A stretch of DNA of 55,872 nucleotides, from NCBI RefSeq assembly GCF_022012395.1, contig NZ_JAKLTQ010000028.1:1-55872 (forward strand), read 5' to 3'. A model generated the notes under the pieces. It ran no database searches and had not been told where the DNA came from. It saw nothing but the letters and a program-made list of their open reading frames with translations. The translations under genes were made by a program, and so were the position numbers. How positions within the stretch are numbered: position 1 is the stretch's first letter; each line of letters starts with the position of its first letter. The DNA comes from Arthrobacter hankyongi. GTDB taxonomy: Bacteria > Actinomycetota > Actinomycetes > Actinomycetales > Micrococcaceae. Positions 7,954 to 17,898 of the stretch are shown in pieces.

Positions 7954-8640
7954 ATGAACTATGAAGGAATGATCTTGGTCAAAGTAGGTGTCCTTGCCCT
8001 GCAGGGTGACGTCCGCGAGCATGCCGCGGCGCTGGAAGCCAGCGGCGCGCAGGCGGTCACGGTGCGCCGGCCGGCCGAGCTGGCCGGCGTCGACGGGCTG
8101 GTGATTCCAGGCGGTGAGTCCACCACGATCGATAAGCTGACCCGGATTTTCGAACTCGATGTACCGCTGAAGGAGCGCATCGCGGAGGGTATGCCGGTCT
8201 ACGGCTCGTGCGCCGGCATGATCATGCTGGCCGATGAGATCGCCGACCCTTCCAAGGACCTTGGCGGCAACCCGCAGCAGACCTTGGGCGGGCTGGACAT
8301 CACCGTCCGGCGCAACGCCTTCGGCCGCCAGCGCGAATCCTTCGAAACGGACCTGCGCTTCCGCGGGCTGGAGTTCAGTGCGGCCGCGCCCGGGGCCGAG
8401 GCCGCGCCGGTCCATGCCGTGTTCATCCGGGCGCCGTGGGTTGAGCGCGTGGGACCGTCGGTGGAGGTGCTCGCGAAGGTCGAGCCCGCCGAGGCCTCCC
8501 ACACGCAGACCTTGCATGGGGCCGCTAGAATTGTTGCAGTCCGTTCGCGGCATTTGCTGGCAACATCCTTCCATCCCGAGGTGACGGGGGAGCGCCGGAT
8601 CCACGAACTTTTCATCCGCATGATCAGAGGAGACGCATAA
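7954..8640 (+). CDS. pdxT: Pyridoxal 5'-phosphate synthase, glutaminase subunit PdxT
   Basis: A class I glutamine amidotransferase of 228 residues. [17 protein letters not shown] near the N-terminus, the PdxT signature PGGESTT near 50, the nucleophile elbow [11 protein letters not shown] near 85 and the His-Glu pair [18 protein letters not shown] near 205 are all present. It releases ammonia from glutamine for PdxS, which builds PLP from ribose 5-phosphate and glyceraldehyde 3-phosphate. Two starts are plausible: ATG 7954 (AAGGG, 6-base spacing) and TTG 7975 (GAAGGA, 6-base spacing); the shorter form begins closer to where other family members do. The partner pdxS is not next to it in this window. 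yebC follows 3 bases downstream. Confidence 0.92.
   Translation: MNYEGMILVKVGVLALQGDVREHAAALEASGAQAVTVRRPAELAGVDGLVIPGGESTTIDKLTRIFELDVPLKERIAEGMPVYGSCAGMIMLADEIADPSKDLGGNPQQTLGGLDITVRRNAFGRQRESFETDLRFRGLEFSAAAPGAEAAPVHAVFIRAPWVERVGPSVEVLAKVEPAEASHTQTLHGAARIVAVRSRHLLATSFHPEVTGERRIHELFIRMIRGDA
8526..8531 (+). promoter_or_regulatory. TAGAAT -10-like box inside pdxT, upstream of yebC
   Basis: TAGAAT sits in the context GCTAGAATTGTT, the same 12 bases found 180 bases before rpsD (29485-29496). It is about 110 bases upstream of yebC and could give yebC-ruvC its own transcript. No convincing -35 is seen. Confidence 0.35.
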
Positions 8641-8643
8641 AGC

Positions 8644-9402
8644 ATGTCCGGCCACTCCAAATGGGCAACGACCAAACACAAAAAGGCCGTGATTGATGCC
8701 CGCCGTGCGAAGTCCTTTGCCAAGCTGATCAAGAACATCGAGGTTGCTGCCCGTGCCGGCGGTGCCGATATGTCCGGCAACCCTGGCCTGGAACTGGCAG
8801 TCCAGAAGGCCAAGAAGACCTCGGTGCCCAATGACAACATCGACCGCGCGATCAAGCGCGGCGCCGGCCTGACCGGCGAATCCGTCGACTACCAGGAGAT
8901 CATCTACGAAGCCCGCGGCCCGCAGGGCTCTGCGCTGCTGATCGAGTGCCTGACCGACAACAAGAACCGCGCCGCCTCCGAGGTGCGTGTGGCGGTCACG
9001 CGCAACGGCGGCACGATTGCCGATCCGGGTTCGGTGGCCTACCTGTTCAACCGCAAGGGCGTAGTGTCGCTGCCGAAGAAGGACCTCGCCGAAGACGACG
9101 TGCTGATGGCGGTGCTCGAGGCCGGGGCCGAGGAAGTCAAGGAAAACGGCGATAACTTTGTGATCACCGCGGAGCCGACCGACCTGCGCGCGGTGGTTGG
9201 CGGCCTTGAAGCGGCCGGCATCGAGTACGAGACGGACGAAGTGGAGTTCGTCCCGTCCATGAGCGTGGACGTGGACCTGGATGCTGCACGCAAGTTCACC
9301 CGTCTGGTGGACGCCCTGGAAGAACTCGACGACGTGCAGAACGTCTACGCGAACGTGGACTTCTCCGACGAAGTGCTTGCCGCGCTGGAGGAAGAAGACT
9401 AA
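8644..9402 (+). CDS. yebC: YebC/PmpR family protein
   Basis: A 252-residue YebC-family protein with the diagnostic start [21 protein letters not shown] and later KRGAG near residue 77, [19 protein letters not shown] near 95 and [21 protein letters not shown] near 120. Family members are described as DNA-binding regulators and, more recently, as ribosome-associated factors easing translation of hard sequences. It starts 3 bases after pdxT and ends 4 bases before the GTG of ruvC, so it is in one transcription unit with them. The association with ruvC is widely conserved. Confidence 0.94.
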   Translation: MSGHSKWATTKHKKAVIDARRAKSFAKLIKNIEVAARAGGADMSGNPGLELAVQKAKKTSVPNDNIDRAIKRGAGLTGESVDYQEIIYEARGPQGSALLIECLTDNKNRAASEVRVAVTRNGGTIADPGSVAYLFNRKGVVSLPKKDLAEDDVLMAVLEAGAEEVKENGDNFVITAEPTDLRAVVGGLEAAGIEYETDEVEFVPSMSVDVDLDAARKFTRLVDALEELDDVQNVYANVDFSDEVLAALEEED

Positions 9403-9406
9403 CTGC

Positions 9407-10003
9407 GTGGCACTGCGTGTATTGGGCATCGACCCTGGGCTGACGCGGTGCGGTTTCGGCGTGGTCGACGTCGAAGCCAACCGCCGGGCCAGCCTGGTCG
9501 GTGTCGGCGTCGTCGGAACGCACAGTGAGGAGCCGCTGGATCAGCGGCTCCTCGCCATTTCCCTGGCCATCGACGAATGGCTGGACCGCCATACCCCGGA
9601 TGTCCTCGCCGTCGAACGCGTGTTCAGCCAGTTGAATGTCAGTACCGTCATGGGTACCGCGCAGGCCTCCGGCATCGTGATCGCCGCCGCCGCGCGCCGG
9701 GGGATCGCCGTGGCCCTGCACACGCCGACGGAGGTCAAGGCTGCGGTCACCGGCAACGGCCAGGCGGACAAGGCAGCGGTGACGAAAATGGTCACCCGCA
9801 TCCTGCGCCTGGACACACCGCCGCGGCCGGCGGACGCCGCGGACGCCCTGGCGCTGGCCATTACTCATGCCTGGCGCGGCAACGGGCTGACCTCGGCCGC
9901 CCCGCGCGCGGGAACAGCCATGGGCCGGGGGAGCGCCGGGCTGACACCGGCCCAGCGCGCCTGGGCCGAAGCGGCGGCCCGCGCCAAGCGCGGCGGCCGT
10001 TGA
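9407..10003 (+). CDS. ruvC: Crossover junction endodeoxyribonuclease RuvC
   Basis: A 198-residue RNase H-fold nuclease that cuts Holliday junctions. Acidic catalytic residues are in place: [13 protein letters not shown] near residue 6, VERVFSQLN near 67 and the C-terminal cluster [15 protein letters not shown] near 143. The GTG at 9407 is chosen because it starts directly before the LRVLGIDPG strand; upstream in-frame codons lie inside yebC. About 35 residues follow the nuclease core as a basic tail ending AKRGGR. A 171-base gap with a LexA-like site separates it from ruvA. Confidence 0.94.
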   Translation: MALRVLGIDPGLTRCGFGVVDVEANRRASLVGVGVVGTHSEEPLDQRLLAISLAIDEWLDRHTPDVLAVERVFSQLNVSTVMGTAQASGIVIAAAARRGIAVALHTPTEVKAAVTGNGQADKAAVTKMVTRILRLDTPPRPADAADALALAITHAWRGNGLTSAAPRAGTAMGRGSAGLTPAQRAWAEAAARAKRGGR

Positions 10004-10125
10004 GCGTTCAGCGGCTGTGTCTCCGGTGGCAGGCCGAAGCTGCCCCGCAACTGCGTGGCAATCCGCGCCTGGCCAGTTCCGCGGTGTGGCGGCTGGGTTT
10101 ATCCCCGCCGCCGGGCTTAGGCTAT

Positions 10126-10141
10126 TCGTAAGTATGTTCGG
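10126..10141. promoter_or_regulatory. LexA-like (SOS) box upstream of ruvAB
   Basis: TCGTAA-GTAT-GTTCGG matches 9 of the 12 fixed positions of the actinobacterial LexA consensus TCGAAC-N4-GTTCGA (left half 4 of 6, right half 5 of 6). It is 34 bases upstream of the ruvA ATG and just after a -10-like TAGGCT (10118-10123), where a repressor would block transcription. ruv genes are SOS-controlled in several bacteria. Confidence 0.45.
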
Positions 10142-10174
10142 TATTTCTTTCTATTCCATCGGTGGGTTCGGTAC

Positions 10175-10807
10175 ATGATCAGTTCGTTGCGCGGGGTCGT
10201 CACCCATGTCGGCCTGAATTCCGCGGTGGTGGACGTCAACGGCTTCGGCATGCTGGTCCAGGCCACTCCGCAGACCCTCGGGGGCCTGCACGTCGGCCGC
10301 GAGGCCGAACTGGCCACCACGATGGTGGTGCGCGAGGACTCGATGACGCTGTACGGCTTCGTGGACGCCTCCCAGCGCGAAGTCTTCGAGACGCTGACCT
10401 CGGTCAGCGGCGTCGGTCCTCGGCTCGGGCTGGCGGCGCTGGCGGTGCACAGCCCGGAGGCCATCCGGGTTGCCGCCTCGACCGGCGACAGCAAGGCCTT
10501 CAGCAAGGTCCCGGGCATCGGGCCCAAGCTGGCCGGCCGGATCGTGCTGGAACTGGCCGGCAAGCTGGTTCCGCTGGGCGAGGGGACCGCCCCGGCCGCG
10601 GCCGGCTGGAAGGACCAGGTGGTCGAGGCGCTGGTCGGCCTGGGCTGGTCCGAGAAGGACGCCGGCGCCGCCGTCGATGCGACTGCCGAGGAGAATCCGG
10701 AGGCGGCGGCCGCCGGCGACATCGGCGAACTGCTGCGGCTGGCTTTGCGGCGGATGGGCCGCGACGGCACGCGCGCGGCCCGCCGGCCCGCGGCAGGAGT
10801 GAAGTAG
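10175..10807 (+). CDS. ruvA: Holliday junction branch migration protein RuvA
   Basis: A 210-residue RuvA, near the usual 190-205. It opens with [26 protein letters not shown], the OB-fold, followed by two helix-hairpin-helix motifs ([15 protein letters not shown] near 77 and [15 protein letters not shown] near 112) and a C-terminal RuvB-contact domain after an Ala/Pro-rich linker. It forms tetramers that hold the four-way junction while RuvB pumps DNA. ruvB begins one base after the stop codon. Confidence 0.94.
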   Translation: MISSLRGVVTHVGLNSAVVDVNGFGMLVQATPQTLGGLHVGREAELATTMVVREDSMTLYGFVDASQREVFETLTSVSGVGPRLGLAALAVHSPEAIRVAASTGDSKAFSKVPGIGPKLAGRIVLELAGKLVPLGEGTAPAAAGWKDQVVEALVGLGWSEKDAGAAVDATAEENPEAAAAGDIGELLRLALRRMGRDGTRAARRPAAGVK

Positions 10808-10808
10808 C

Positions 10809-11885
10809 ATGGCTGAGCGGGACCGGGAATCGCTGGTTTCGGCTGCCGGCGAAGCGGAGGAGCGGGCGCTCGAGTCGGCGCTGCGGCCGAAGAACCTGGA
10901 TGACTTTGTCGGCCAGCAGCGCGTGCGCCGGCAGCTGTCGCTGGTGTTGGAGGCCTCCCGGATCCGCGAACGCACTGCCGACCACGTCCTGCTGTCCGGC
11001 CCGCCCGGCCTGGGCAAGACCACCTTGGCCATGATCATTGCCGCGGAAATGAACGCACCGCTGCGGATCAGCTCCGGACCCGCCATCCAGCACGCCGGGG
11101 ACCTGGCCGCGATCCTGTCTTCGCTGACCGAGGGTGAGATCCTCTTCCTGGACGAGATCCACCGGATGTCCCGGCCCGCAGAGGAAATGCTCTACATGGC
11201 GATGGAGGATTTCCGGGTGGATATCGTGGTGGGCAAGGGGCCCGGTGCGACGGCGATTCCGCTGGAACTGCCGCCCTTCACGCTGGTTGGCGCCACCACC
11301 CGCGCCGGACTGCTGCCGGGACCGCTGCGGGACCGCTTCGGCTTCACCGGGCACCTGGAGTTCTATTCGACCGATGAACTGGAACTGGTGCTGCGCCGCT
11401 CGGCCATGCTGCTGGACCTGAAGGTCAATTCTGCCGGTTTTGCCGAGATTGCCGGCCGCTCCCGGGGGACGCCGCGTATTGCCAACCGCCTGCTGCGCCG
11501 GGTCAGGGACTGGGCCCTGGTGCACAAGCTGGAGCAGATCGACCTGCGGGCCGCGTCCGCTGCGCTGGATATGTACGAGGTGGACGCCCGCGGTCTGGAC
11601 CGGCTGGACCGCTCGGTCCTGACGGCACTGATCACCAAGTTCAACGGTGGTCCGGTGGGATTGTCCACCTTGGCCATCGCCGTCGGGGAGGAAGTCGAGA
11701 CGGTGGAGACCGTGGCCGAGCCCTACCTGGTCCGCGAGGGTCTGCTGGGCCGGACGCCGCGCGGCCGGGTGGCCACGGCAGCGGCCTGGGAACACCTGGG
11801 GATGGTGCCGCCGGCCGGGGCCATGTTCGGGGAGAGCCTGTTCTCGCTCACCGAGGCCGGCGACGCGGAACTTTTCGAGGACTAG
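10809..11885 (+). CDS. ruvB: Holliday junction branch migration ATPase RuvB
   Basis: A 358-residue AAA+ motor. It has the N-terminal [12 protein letters not shown] segment, Walker [12 protein letters not shown] near 66, Walker B LFLDEIHR near 115, sensor 1 [18 protein letters not shown] near 160, and the winged-helix domain with [12 protein letters not shown] and [13 protein letters not shown] near 280-320. RuvB hexamers drive branch migration with RuvA. It ends 111 bases before yajC, leaving room for a new promoter there. Confidence 0.96.
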   Translation: MAERDRESLVSAAGEAEERALESALRPKNLDDFVGQQRVRRQLSLVLEASRIRERTADHVLLSGPPGLGKTTLAMIIAAEMNAPLRISSGPAIQHAGDLAAILSSLTEGEILFLDEIHRMSRPAEEMLYMAMEDFRVDIVVGKGPGATAIPLELPPFTLVGATTRAGLLPGPLRDRFGFTGHLEFYSTDELELVLRRSAMLLDLKVNSAGFAEIAGRSRGTPRIANRLLRRVRDWALVHKLEQIDLRAASAALDMYEVDARGLDRLDRSVLTALITKFNGGPVGLSTLAIAVGEEVETVETVAEPYLVREGLLGRTPRGRVATAAAWEHLGMVPPAGAMFGESLFSLTEAGDAELFED

Positions 11886-11951
11886 GGCCTCCGGTCCGGA
11901 GGTGGGGCAGGGGACACTCGCCGGTTTGCGGGTTCCGGCGGCGTGTCCGCG

Positions 11952-11957
11952 TAGAAT
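11952..11957 (+). promoter_or_regulatory. TAGAAT -10-like box before yajC
   Basis: TAGAAT at 11952-11957 lies 39 bases before the GTG of yajC in the 111-base gap after ruvB. It matches -10 boxes seen before rpsD and efp in this window. No good -35 is found at normal spacing. Confidence 0.4.
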
Positions 11958-11996
11958 GGAAAAGACTACCCAGACTCCGAGGAACGGAACAACTCT

Positions 11997-12443
11997 GTGT
12001 TCGCAAACGTCTTGACTGCCAACAACGCCCAGCCGCAGTCCGGTGGGATCGACTTTATGACGATCGCGCTGTTCGTGATCTTCGGCCTGCTCATCTTCAC
12101 CATGTTCCGCAAGCAGCGCAAGACCCAGGCGCAGATGCGGGAGAAAACCGAGCAGATGAAGGAACGGCTCGTCCCCGGCACGCCGGTCATGACGCAGTTC
12201 GGCCTCTACGGCACCGTGGTATCCGTGGACCGCGACGCGAACAAGGTCGTGATGGAACTTTCGCCGGGCAGCACCGCCACCGTGCACCTGCAGGCGGTCA
12301 CCGAAGTGATCGAGCCCGCCGCCCCGGACGTGGTGCCCGACGACGCCTCCAGCCTCACCGACCCGGAGGCCGGCACCGCCCGGACCGAGACTCCGGAGGA
12401 AACCCTCAAGCGCCTGAACGATGAGAAGGACAACGGGAAGTAG
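11997..12443 (+). CDS. yajC: Preprotein translocase subunit YajC
   Basis: A 148-residue small membrane protein. One transmembrane segment lies near residues 21-38 (MTIALFVIFGLLIFTMF), followed by the YajC core RKQRKTQAQMREKTEQM and LVPGTPVMTQFGLYGTVVSV, then an acidic, Pro/Thr-rich tail. YajC associates with SecDF and SecYEG during protein export. GTG start. The tail is longer than in E. coli YajC (110 residues), as is common in actinobacteria. secD follows after 159 bases. Confidence 0.9.
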   Translation: MFANVLTANNAQPQSGGIDFMTIALFVIFGLLIFTMFRKQRKTQAQMREKTEQMKERLVPGTPVMTQFGLYGTVVSVDRDANKVVMELSPGSTATVHLQAVTEVIEPAAPDVVPDDASSLTDPEAGTARTETPEETLKRLNDEKDNGK

Positions 12444-12562
12444 CACCAACCGGCCCGGACTGCGTTCGAGCAGGCCGGAGCCGCATCCCGAATTGCTTCC
12501 GGCTGCGCAGCCACCGGGCGGGCACCTGTGTCCCGCCCCGTTCCATGCCGCAGCGACCGTCC

Positions 12563-12579
12563 GGGTCCGTCCCGGACCC
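12563..12579 (+). other. Small stem-loop in the secD leader
   Basis: GGGTCCG (12563-12569) and CGGACCC (12573-12579) pair perfectly around TCC, 24 bases before the secD ATG. It may protect or tune the secD leader or be a chance GC-rich hairpin. secD has only a weak ribosome site (GAAAG). Confidence 0.3.
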
Positions 12580-12602
12580 AGCCGATAACAGAAAGACCAT
12601 CC

Positions 12603-14324
12603 ATGGCACGATCGCGTTCCACTTCCGCAGCCAGGCGGACACTCATCTGGCTTGGCGTCCTGTTTGCCGTCCTGACGGCCGCGCTGGCCGGTGGCGTTGT
12701 ATCCAGCCAGGCCGGCTGGGCACCCAAGCTTGCGCTGGACCTCGAGGGCGGCACCCAGATGATCCTCGCCCCGAAAGTCCAAGGGGCCGGCGACCAGATT
12801 TCCGCCGAACAGCTGAACCAGGCGGTGGAAATCATCCGGCAGCGGGTGGACGGATCGGGCGTGGCCGAGGCTGAAATCAGCACGCAGTCCGGGCGCAACG
12901 TCGTCGTGAGCCTGCCCGGCGTACCGGACACGAAGACCCGCAACCTGATCCAGGCCTCGGCCAACATGGAGTTTCGTCCGGTGCTGGTGTCCGCCGCCGG
13001 TTCGGCAGTGCCGAAGGAAAGCCGCACCCCCAAGGACCAGCTGCCGAATCCGACCGCGAAGCCGAAGAATGCCAGCGACGAGAACTGGGTCACTGCCGCG
13101 CTCTACCAGGAGTTCGAGGCCAAGGAATGCCTGGATCCGGCCGCTGCCACCGAGACCAAGACGGACGACCCGGCCAAGCCGCTGGTTGCCTGTGAGCCGG
13201 ACACCGGCACCAAGTACATCCTGGGTCCCGTGGAGGTGCCCGGCACCGATATCTCGTCTGCCAGCTTCGGCCAGGTCCGCGGTAACCAGGGCCAGAGCCT
13301 GAACCAGTGGGCCGTGAACATCGAGTTCAACTCCGAGGGCACCGCTGCCTTCAAGTCCGTCACCGAGCGGCTGTTCGGCATGACCGGGGCGCAGAACCAG
13401 TTCGCCATCGTGCTCGACGGCCAGGTCATCTCGGCCCCGACCACCAATGCGGTGATTCCGGACGGCAAGCCGCAGATCACCGGCAGCTTCACCGAGGACT
13501 CCGCGCGCGTGCTGTCCGAGCAGCTGAAGTACGGCGCCCTGCCGATCAGCTTCCAGATCCAGAGCGAGCAGCAGATTTCCGCGACCCTGGGCGCCGAGCA
13601 GCTGAAGATGGGTCTGCTGGCCGGCGTGATCGGCCTGGTGCTGGTGGCCGCGTACTCGTTCTTCCAGTACCGCCTGCTGGCCCTGGTGACCATCGGTTCG
13701 TTGGTCGTGGCCGGCGTGCTGACCTACCTGGCCATCGCACTGCTGGGCTGGACCGAGAACTACCGCCTGTCGCTGGCCGGTGTGGCCGGCCTGATTGTGG
13801 CCATCGGCCAGACGGCAGACTCCTTCATCGTCTACTTCGAACGCATCCGCGACGAACTGCGCGAAGGCCGGGGCCTGATCTCCGCCGTCGACAATGGCTG
13901 GAAGCGCGCCAAGCGCACCGTGCTGGCCTCCAAGGCCGTCAACCTGCTGGCCGCCGTCGTGCTGTACTTCGTCTCGGTGGGCAACGTGCGCGGCTTCGCC
14001 TTCACCCTGGGCCTGACCGCCGTAGCCGACCTGATCGTGGTCTTCCTCTTCACCCACCCGGTGATGGTGCTGCTGGCCCGGACCAAGTTCTTCGGCCAAG
14101 GCCACCGGTTCTCCGGCCTGGACCCCCGGCTGTTGGGCGCGGTGCCGCTGTACCGCGGTGCCGGACGGATCCGCCAGCCGTCCGAGGCGCAGCCGAAGGC
14201 ACGCAGCAAGAACGCCGGGGCTGCCGCGGAGGCGGTCAGGCGCCAGACCATCGCCGAGCGCAAGGCCGAACAGCAGCGTGAGGCCAGTGCCGTGGGCCGC
14301 GGCGCGGACAAGGAGAGCAATTAA
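12603..14324 (+). CDS. secD: Protein translocase subunit SecD
   Basis: A 573-residue membrane protein that, with SecF, uses the proton gradient to help pull proteins across the membrane. An N-terminal transmembrane helix (LIWLGVLFAVLTAALAGGVV) is followed by KLALDLEGGTQMILAP, the periplasmic P1 region, ITGSFTEDSARVLSEQLKYGALP, and five C-terminal membrane helices including AGLIVAIGQTADSFIVYFERIRDELREG. In that motif most SecD proteins have GxNVDANVLIFERIRDE; here it reads GQTADSFIVYFERIRDE, a form known in actinobacteria. A basic tail rich in Ala/Gln follows. ATG 12603 precedes the first helix. Confidence 0.95.
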   Translation: MARSRSTSAARRTLIWLGVLFAVLTAALAGGVVSSQAGWAPKLALDLEGGTQMILAPKVQGAGDQISAEQLNQAVEIIRQRVDGSGVAEAEISTQSGRNVVVSLPGVPDTKTRNLIQASANMEFRPVLVSAAGSAVPKESRTPKDQLPNPTAKPKNASDENWVTAALYQEFEAKECLDPAAATETKTDDPAKPLVACEPDTGTKYILGPVEVPGTDISSASFGQVRGNQGQSLNQWAVNIEFNSEGTAAFKSVTERLFGMTGAQNQFAIVLDGQVISAPTTNAVIPDGKPQITGSFTEDSARVLSEQLKYGALPISFQIQSEQQISATLGAEQLKMGLLAGVIGLVLVAAYSFFQYRLLALVTIGSLVVAGVLTYLAIALLGWTENYRLSLAGVAGLIVAIGQTADSFIVYFERIRDELREGRGLISAVDNGWKRAKRTVLASKAVNLLAAVVLYFVSVGNVRGFAFTLGLTAVADLIVVFLFTHPVMVLLARTKFFGQGHRFSGLDPRLLGAVPLYRGAGRIRQPSEAQPKARSKNAGAAAEAVRRQTIAERKAEQQREASAVGRGADKESN

Positions 14325-15325
14325 TGCCCAGTTTGGCAACCTTCGGTAACGAGCTCTATACGGGCAAGCGATCCTACGACTTCGTCGGCAAGTACCGCCT
14401 GTGGTTCCTGATTGCCGCAGCCATCGTGCTGGTCTCGATCATCGTTCCGCTGGTCAAGGGCGGCTTCAACCTTGGCATCGAGTTCCGTGGCGGCTCCGAA
14501 TTCACCGTCTCGCAGACGACGAACACCGAAGTCTCCAAGGGCGAGAAGGCGGTGGCCTCGGTGGTACCGTCAGCCGAGGCGCGCGTGACGAACATCGCCC
14601 CGAATACGATGAGGATCCAGACCGACCGGCTTAGCGACGACCAGACACTGGCCGTCCGGGACGCCCTGGTTGGCACCTACGGGGTCAAGGCGGACCAGGT
14701 GACCTCCACCTTCGTGGGGCCGACCTGGGGAGCCGACGTGACCCGGCAGGCGATCTGGGGCCTGGTGGTCTTCGTGCTGCTGGCCGCGGTGCTGATGGCA
14801 GTTTACTTCCGGACCTGGAAGATGTCCGCGGCCGCGCTGATCGGCCTCGTGGTGGTCATGCTGGTGACGGCGGGACTGTACTCGCTCAGTGACTTCGAGG
14901 TGACCCCGTCCGCGATCATCGGGTTCCTGACCATCCTCAGCTACTCGCTCTATGACACGGTGGTGGTCTTCGACAAGGTCCGCGAGAACACCGAGAACAT
15001 CCAGACGCAGACCCGTCGCACCTTTGCCGAGCAGGTCAACCTGGCCGTGAACCAGACCCTGGTGCGTTCGATCAACACCTCGGTGGTCGCGGTGCTGCCG
15101 GTGGCCGCGATCCTGTTCATCGGCTCCTACCTGCTGGGAGCCGGCACGCTGCGGGACCTGTCCCTGTCCCTGTTTATCGGCATCATTGTCGGCACGGCGG
15201 CCACGCTGTTCATCGCCGCGCCGATGTATGCGTGGCTGCGGGCCCGCGAGCCCGAACTGGTGGCGCAGGCGAAGAAGGTGGCCGAGCGCCGCGCCCAGCC
15301 GCAGGCCGAACCGGCCGCCGGCTGA
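14324..15325 (+). CDS. secF: Protein translocase subunit SecF
   Basis: A 333-residue SecF. The first helix (LWFLIAAAIVLVSIIVPLVKG) is followed by FNLGIEFRGGSEFTV, the SecD/SecF-wide GG signature, a short external domain, then ALIGLVVVMLVTAGLYSLS, SAIIGFLTILSYSLYDTVVVFDKVREN and RSINTSVVAVLPVAAILF. SecF partners SecD. The ATG overlaps the secD stop by one base (TAATG), so the two are co-translated. A 23-bp hairpin 31 bases downstream very likely ends this transcript. Confidence 0.95.
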   Translation: MPSLATFGNELYTGKRSYDFVGKYRLWFLIAAAIVLVSIIVPLVKGGFNLGIEFRGGSEFTVSQTTNTEVSKGEKAVASVVPSAEARVTNIAPNTMRIQTDRLSDDQTLAVRDALVGTYGVKADQVTSTFVGPTWGADVTRQAIWGLVVFVLLAAVLMAVYFRTWKMSAAALIGLVVVMLVTAGLYSLSDFEVTPSAIIGFLTILSYSLYDTVVVFDKVRENTENIQTQTRRTFAEQVNLAVNQTLVRSINTSVVAVLPVAAILFIGSYLLGAGTLRDLSLSLFIGIIVGTAATLFIAAPMYAWLRAREPELVAQAKKVAERRAQPQAEPAAG

Positions 15326-15355
15326 CCGGCGCGGACCTGGTACGGCCGCTTTCAA

Positions 15356-15404
15356 GGCACCGCAGATGGCCGGCGGCATCATGCCGCCGGCCATCTGCGG
15401 TGCC
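15356..15404. terminator. Perfect 23-bp hairpin after secF
   Basis: Arms 15356-15378 and 15382-15404 pair without a mismatch around a TCA loop. The centre is GGCGGCA-TCA-TGCCGCC. It sits 31 bases beyond the secF stop and 113 bases before rel. No T-run follows, so it fits the no-U-tract type of terminator seen in high-GC actinobacteria; it is symmetric and could work both ways. Confidence 0.75.
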
Positions 15405-15516
15405 AGCAGGGCGCGTGTGGGCATAGACTAGGACGATCGGATGTCGCAGCAGTGGTTGGGGCGCTGCTCCGGGATGAGCCGCATCCCGGAGTTGTGTCCG
15501 GAAAGCGGGGCTCTAC

Positions 15517-17889
15517 TTGACCGAAAAAACCGGATCCCAGGATCAGGTTGCCGGAACCGGTTCCAAACCGGCAGCCGGTGTTGCCCCTGCGCCGTCCGGC
15601 CCCGCCACTGCGGCCGCGACGGTGCCTGCCGTGCCCCAGGCTCCGGTCAAGCATTCGTTCCCGGGCCGCCGCGAGCGGACCATGTCCCGTCTCGCGCGCC
15701 TGACCGGGCGGGCCCCGGCAGGTTATTCGCCCATCCTGGAACCATTGCTGCGCACCGTCCGCGCCAATAATCCGCGGGAAGACTTCGACCTGATCCAGCG
15801 CGCCTTCGTGGTGGCCGAGCGCAGCCACCGCGGGCAGAAACGCAAGAGCGGTGATCCGTACATCACCCATCCGGTGGCGGTGGCGACGATCCTGGCCGAG
15901 CTCGGCATGACCGGCACGACGCTGGCGGCGGCACTGCTGCACGACACGGTGGAGGACACCGACTACACGCTGGAGCAACTGCGCGCCGAATTCGGCCCCG
16001 AAGTGGCCATGCTCGTGGACGGTGTGACCAAGCTGGACAAGGTCCAGTTCGGCGACGCCGCCCAGTCCGAGACGGTGCGGAAGATGGTGGTGGCCATGGC
16101 CAAGGACATCCGTGTCCTGGTCATCAAGCTCGCGGACCGGCTGCACAACGCGCGCACCTGGCGCTTCGTTTCGCCCGAGTCCTCGGCCCGCAAGGCGCGT
16201 GAAACGCTGGAAATCTTCGCTCCGCTGGCCCACCGGCTGGGCATGAACACGATCAAGTGGGAACTCGAGGACCTGTCCTTCGCGGCGCTGCACCCCAAGG
16301 TGTACGACGAGATCGTGCGGATGGTCGGTGAACGCACCCCCGAGCGCGAAAAGTACCTGACCATGCTGCGGACCAGGATCGGCGAGGACCTGCGCGCGGT
16401 CAAGATCAAGGCCACTATCACCGGCCGGCCGAAGCACTACTACTCGATCTACCAGAAGATGATCGTCCGCGGTAAGGACTTCGACGACATCCATGACCTG
16501 ATGGGGATCCGCGTGCTCGTGGATACCGTCCGGGACTGCTATGCGGCCCTGGGCGCCCTGCACGCGCGGTGGAACCCGCTGCCCGGGCGGTTCAAGGATT
16601 ACATCGCGATGCCGAAGTTCAACATGTACCAGTCGCTGCACACGACGGTCATCGGCCCCGGCGGCAAGCCGGTGGAGATCCAGATCCGCACGCACGAGAT
16701 GCACCGGCGGGCCGAGTACGGCGTGGCGGCGCACTGGAAGTACAAGGATGCTGCCCGCGGCGGTACCGCTGACGGCGGCGACATGGGCTGGCTGCGCAGC
16801 CTGGTGGACTGGCAGCAGGAGACCAGCGACCCGGCCGAGTTCCTGGATTCGCTGCGGTTCGAGATCAACGCCCGCGAGGTGTTCGTCTTCACGCCCAAGG
16901 GCGAGGTGATGGCCCTGCCGGCCGGTTCCACGCCGGTGGACTTCGCCTATGCCGTCCACACCGAGGTCGGGCACCGGACCATCGGTGCCCGAGTCAACGG
17001 CAAGCTGGTGCCGCTGAACAGCGAACTGAACCACGGCGACTGGGTGGAGATCTTCACCTCCAAGGCCGAGGGTGCCGGGCCGAGCCAGGACTGGCAGGGC
17101 TTCGTCAAGAGCCCGCGGGCACGCAACAAGATCCGCCAGTGGTTTACCAAGGAACGCCGCGAAGAGGCCATCGAAAAGGGCAAGGACCTGCTCACCCGCG
17201 CCATGCGGAAGCAGAACCTGCCGCTGCAGAAGATGATGACCCACGATGCCTTGACCGCGGTGGCCCAGGAACTGCACCACGCAGACATTTCGGCGCTGTA
17301 CGCCGCGGTTGGGGACGGGCACACCTCGGCGCAGAACGTCATCGAGCACCTGGTGACGCTGCTCGGCGGTGCCCCGGAACCGGAGGCCCTGCCCGACCAG
17401 GTGTCCGCACCGAAGCGGCCGAAGACCGCCGATGCCGGTGTCACCGTGGTGGGTGCCGGGGACGTTTGGGTCAAGCTGGCCCGCTGCTGCACCCCGGTGC
17501 CGCCGGATCCGATCGTCGGCTTCGTCACCCGTGGTGCGGGTGTCTCGGTGCACCGCGAGGACTGCCGCAACGTCGTCCATCTGCGCGACGAGCCGGAGCG
17601 GATGGTCGACGTGGCGTGGGCACCCACCCAGTCCAGTGTGTTCCTGGTGGAAATCCAGGTCGAGGCGCTGGACCGCAAGAGCCTGCTTTCGGATGTGACC
17701 CGGGTGCTGGCCGAGAACCAGGTGAACATCCTCTCGGCTACCGTGCACACCTCCCGGGACCGGCTGGCGATCTCCCGTTTCGCCTTCGAGATGGGCGATC
17801 CAAAGTACCTGAACTACGTGCTCAGCGCCGTGCGGCGGATCGACGGTGTGTTCGACGTCTACCGCACCACCGGGTCCCAGCGCCGCTGA
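15517..17889 (+). CDS. rel: Bifunctional (p)ppGpp synthetase/hydrolase Rel
   Basis: A 790-residue long RSH protein with all domains. The HD hydrolase domain has [10 protein letters not shown] near residue 142. The synthetase domain has [12 protein letters not shown] near 304 and the bifunctional-type RFKD motif near 358. The TGS domain follows ([22 protein letters not shown] near 460), then the conserved-cysteine region ([19 protein letters not shown] near 657) and a C-terminal ACT domain. It makes and degrades the starvation alarmone pppGpp/ppGpp. The start is TTG 15517, giving an extra Ala/Pro-rich 60-residue N-terminal tail; a later start such as ATG 15682 (MSRLARLTG) cannot be excluded. 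Confidence 0.95.
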   Translation: MTEKTGSQDQVAGTGSKPAAGVAPAPSGPATAAATVPAVPQAPVKHSFPGRRERTMSRLARLTGRAPAGYSPILEPLLRTVRANNPREDFDLIQRAFVVAERSHRGQKRKSGDPYITHPVAVATILAELGMTGTTLAAALLHDTVEDTDYTLEQLRAEFGPEVAMLVDGVTKLDKVQFGDAAQSETVRKMVVAMAKDIRVLVIKLADRLHNARTWRFVSPESSARKARETLEIFAPLAHRLGMNTIKWELEDLSFAALHPKVYDEIVRMVGERTPEREKYLTMLRTRIGEDLRAVKIKATITGRPKHYYSIYQKMIVRGKDFDDIHDLMGIRVLVDTVRDCYAALGALHARWNPLPGRFKDYIAMPKFNMYQSLHTTVIGPGGKPVEIQIRTHEMHRRAEYGVAAHWKYKDAARGGTADGGDMGWLRSLVDWQQETSDPAEFLDSLRFEINAREVFVFTPKGEVMALPAGSTPVDFAYAVHTEVGHRTIGARVNGKLVPLNSELNHGDWVEIFTSKAEGAGPSQDWQGFVKSPRARNKIRQWFTKERREEAIEKGKDLLTRAMRKQNLPLQKMMTHDALTAVAQELHHADISALYAAVGDGHTSAQNVIEHLVTLLGGAPEPEALPDQVSAPKRPKTADAGVTVVGAGDVWVKLARCCTPVPPDPIVGFVTRGAGVSVHREDCRNVVHLRDEPERMVDVAWAPTQSSVFLVEIQVEALDRKSLLSDVTRVLAENQVNILSATVHTSRDRLAISRFAFEMGDPKYLNYVLSAVRRIDGVFDVYRTTGSQRR

Positions 17890-17898
17890 CACCGGCGC

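Noticed and set aside
10500-14339. 1279-residue open frame antisense to ruvA-ruvB-yajC-secD
   Set aside because: It runs across four well-supported genes on the opposite strand and has a low-complexity Gly/Arg/His-rich composition.
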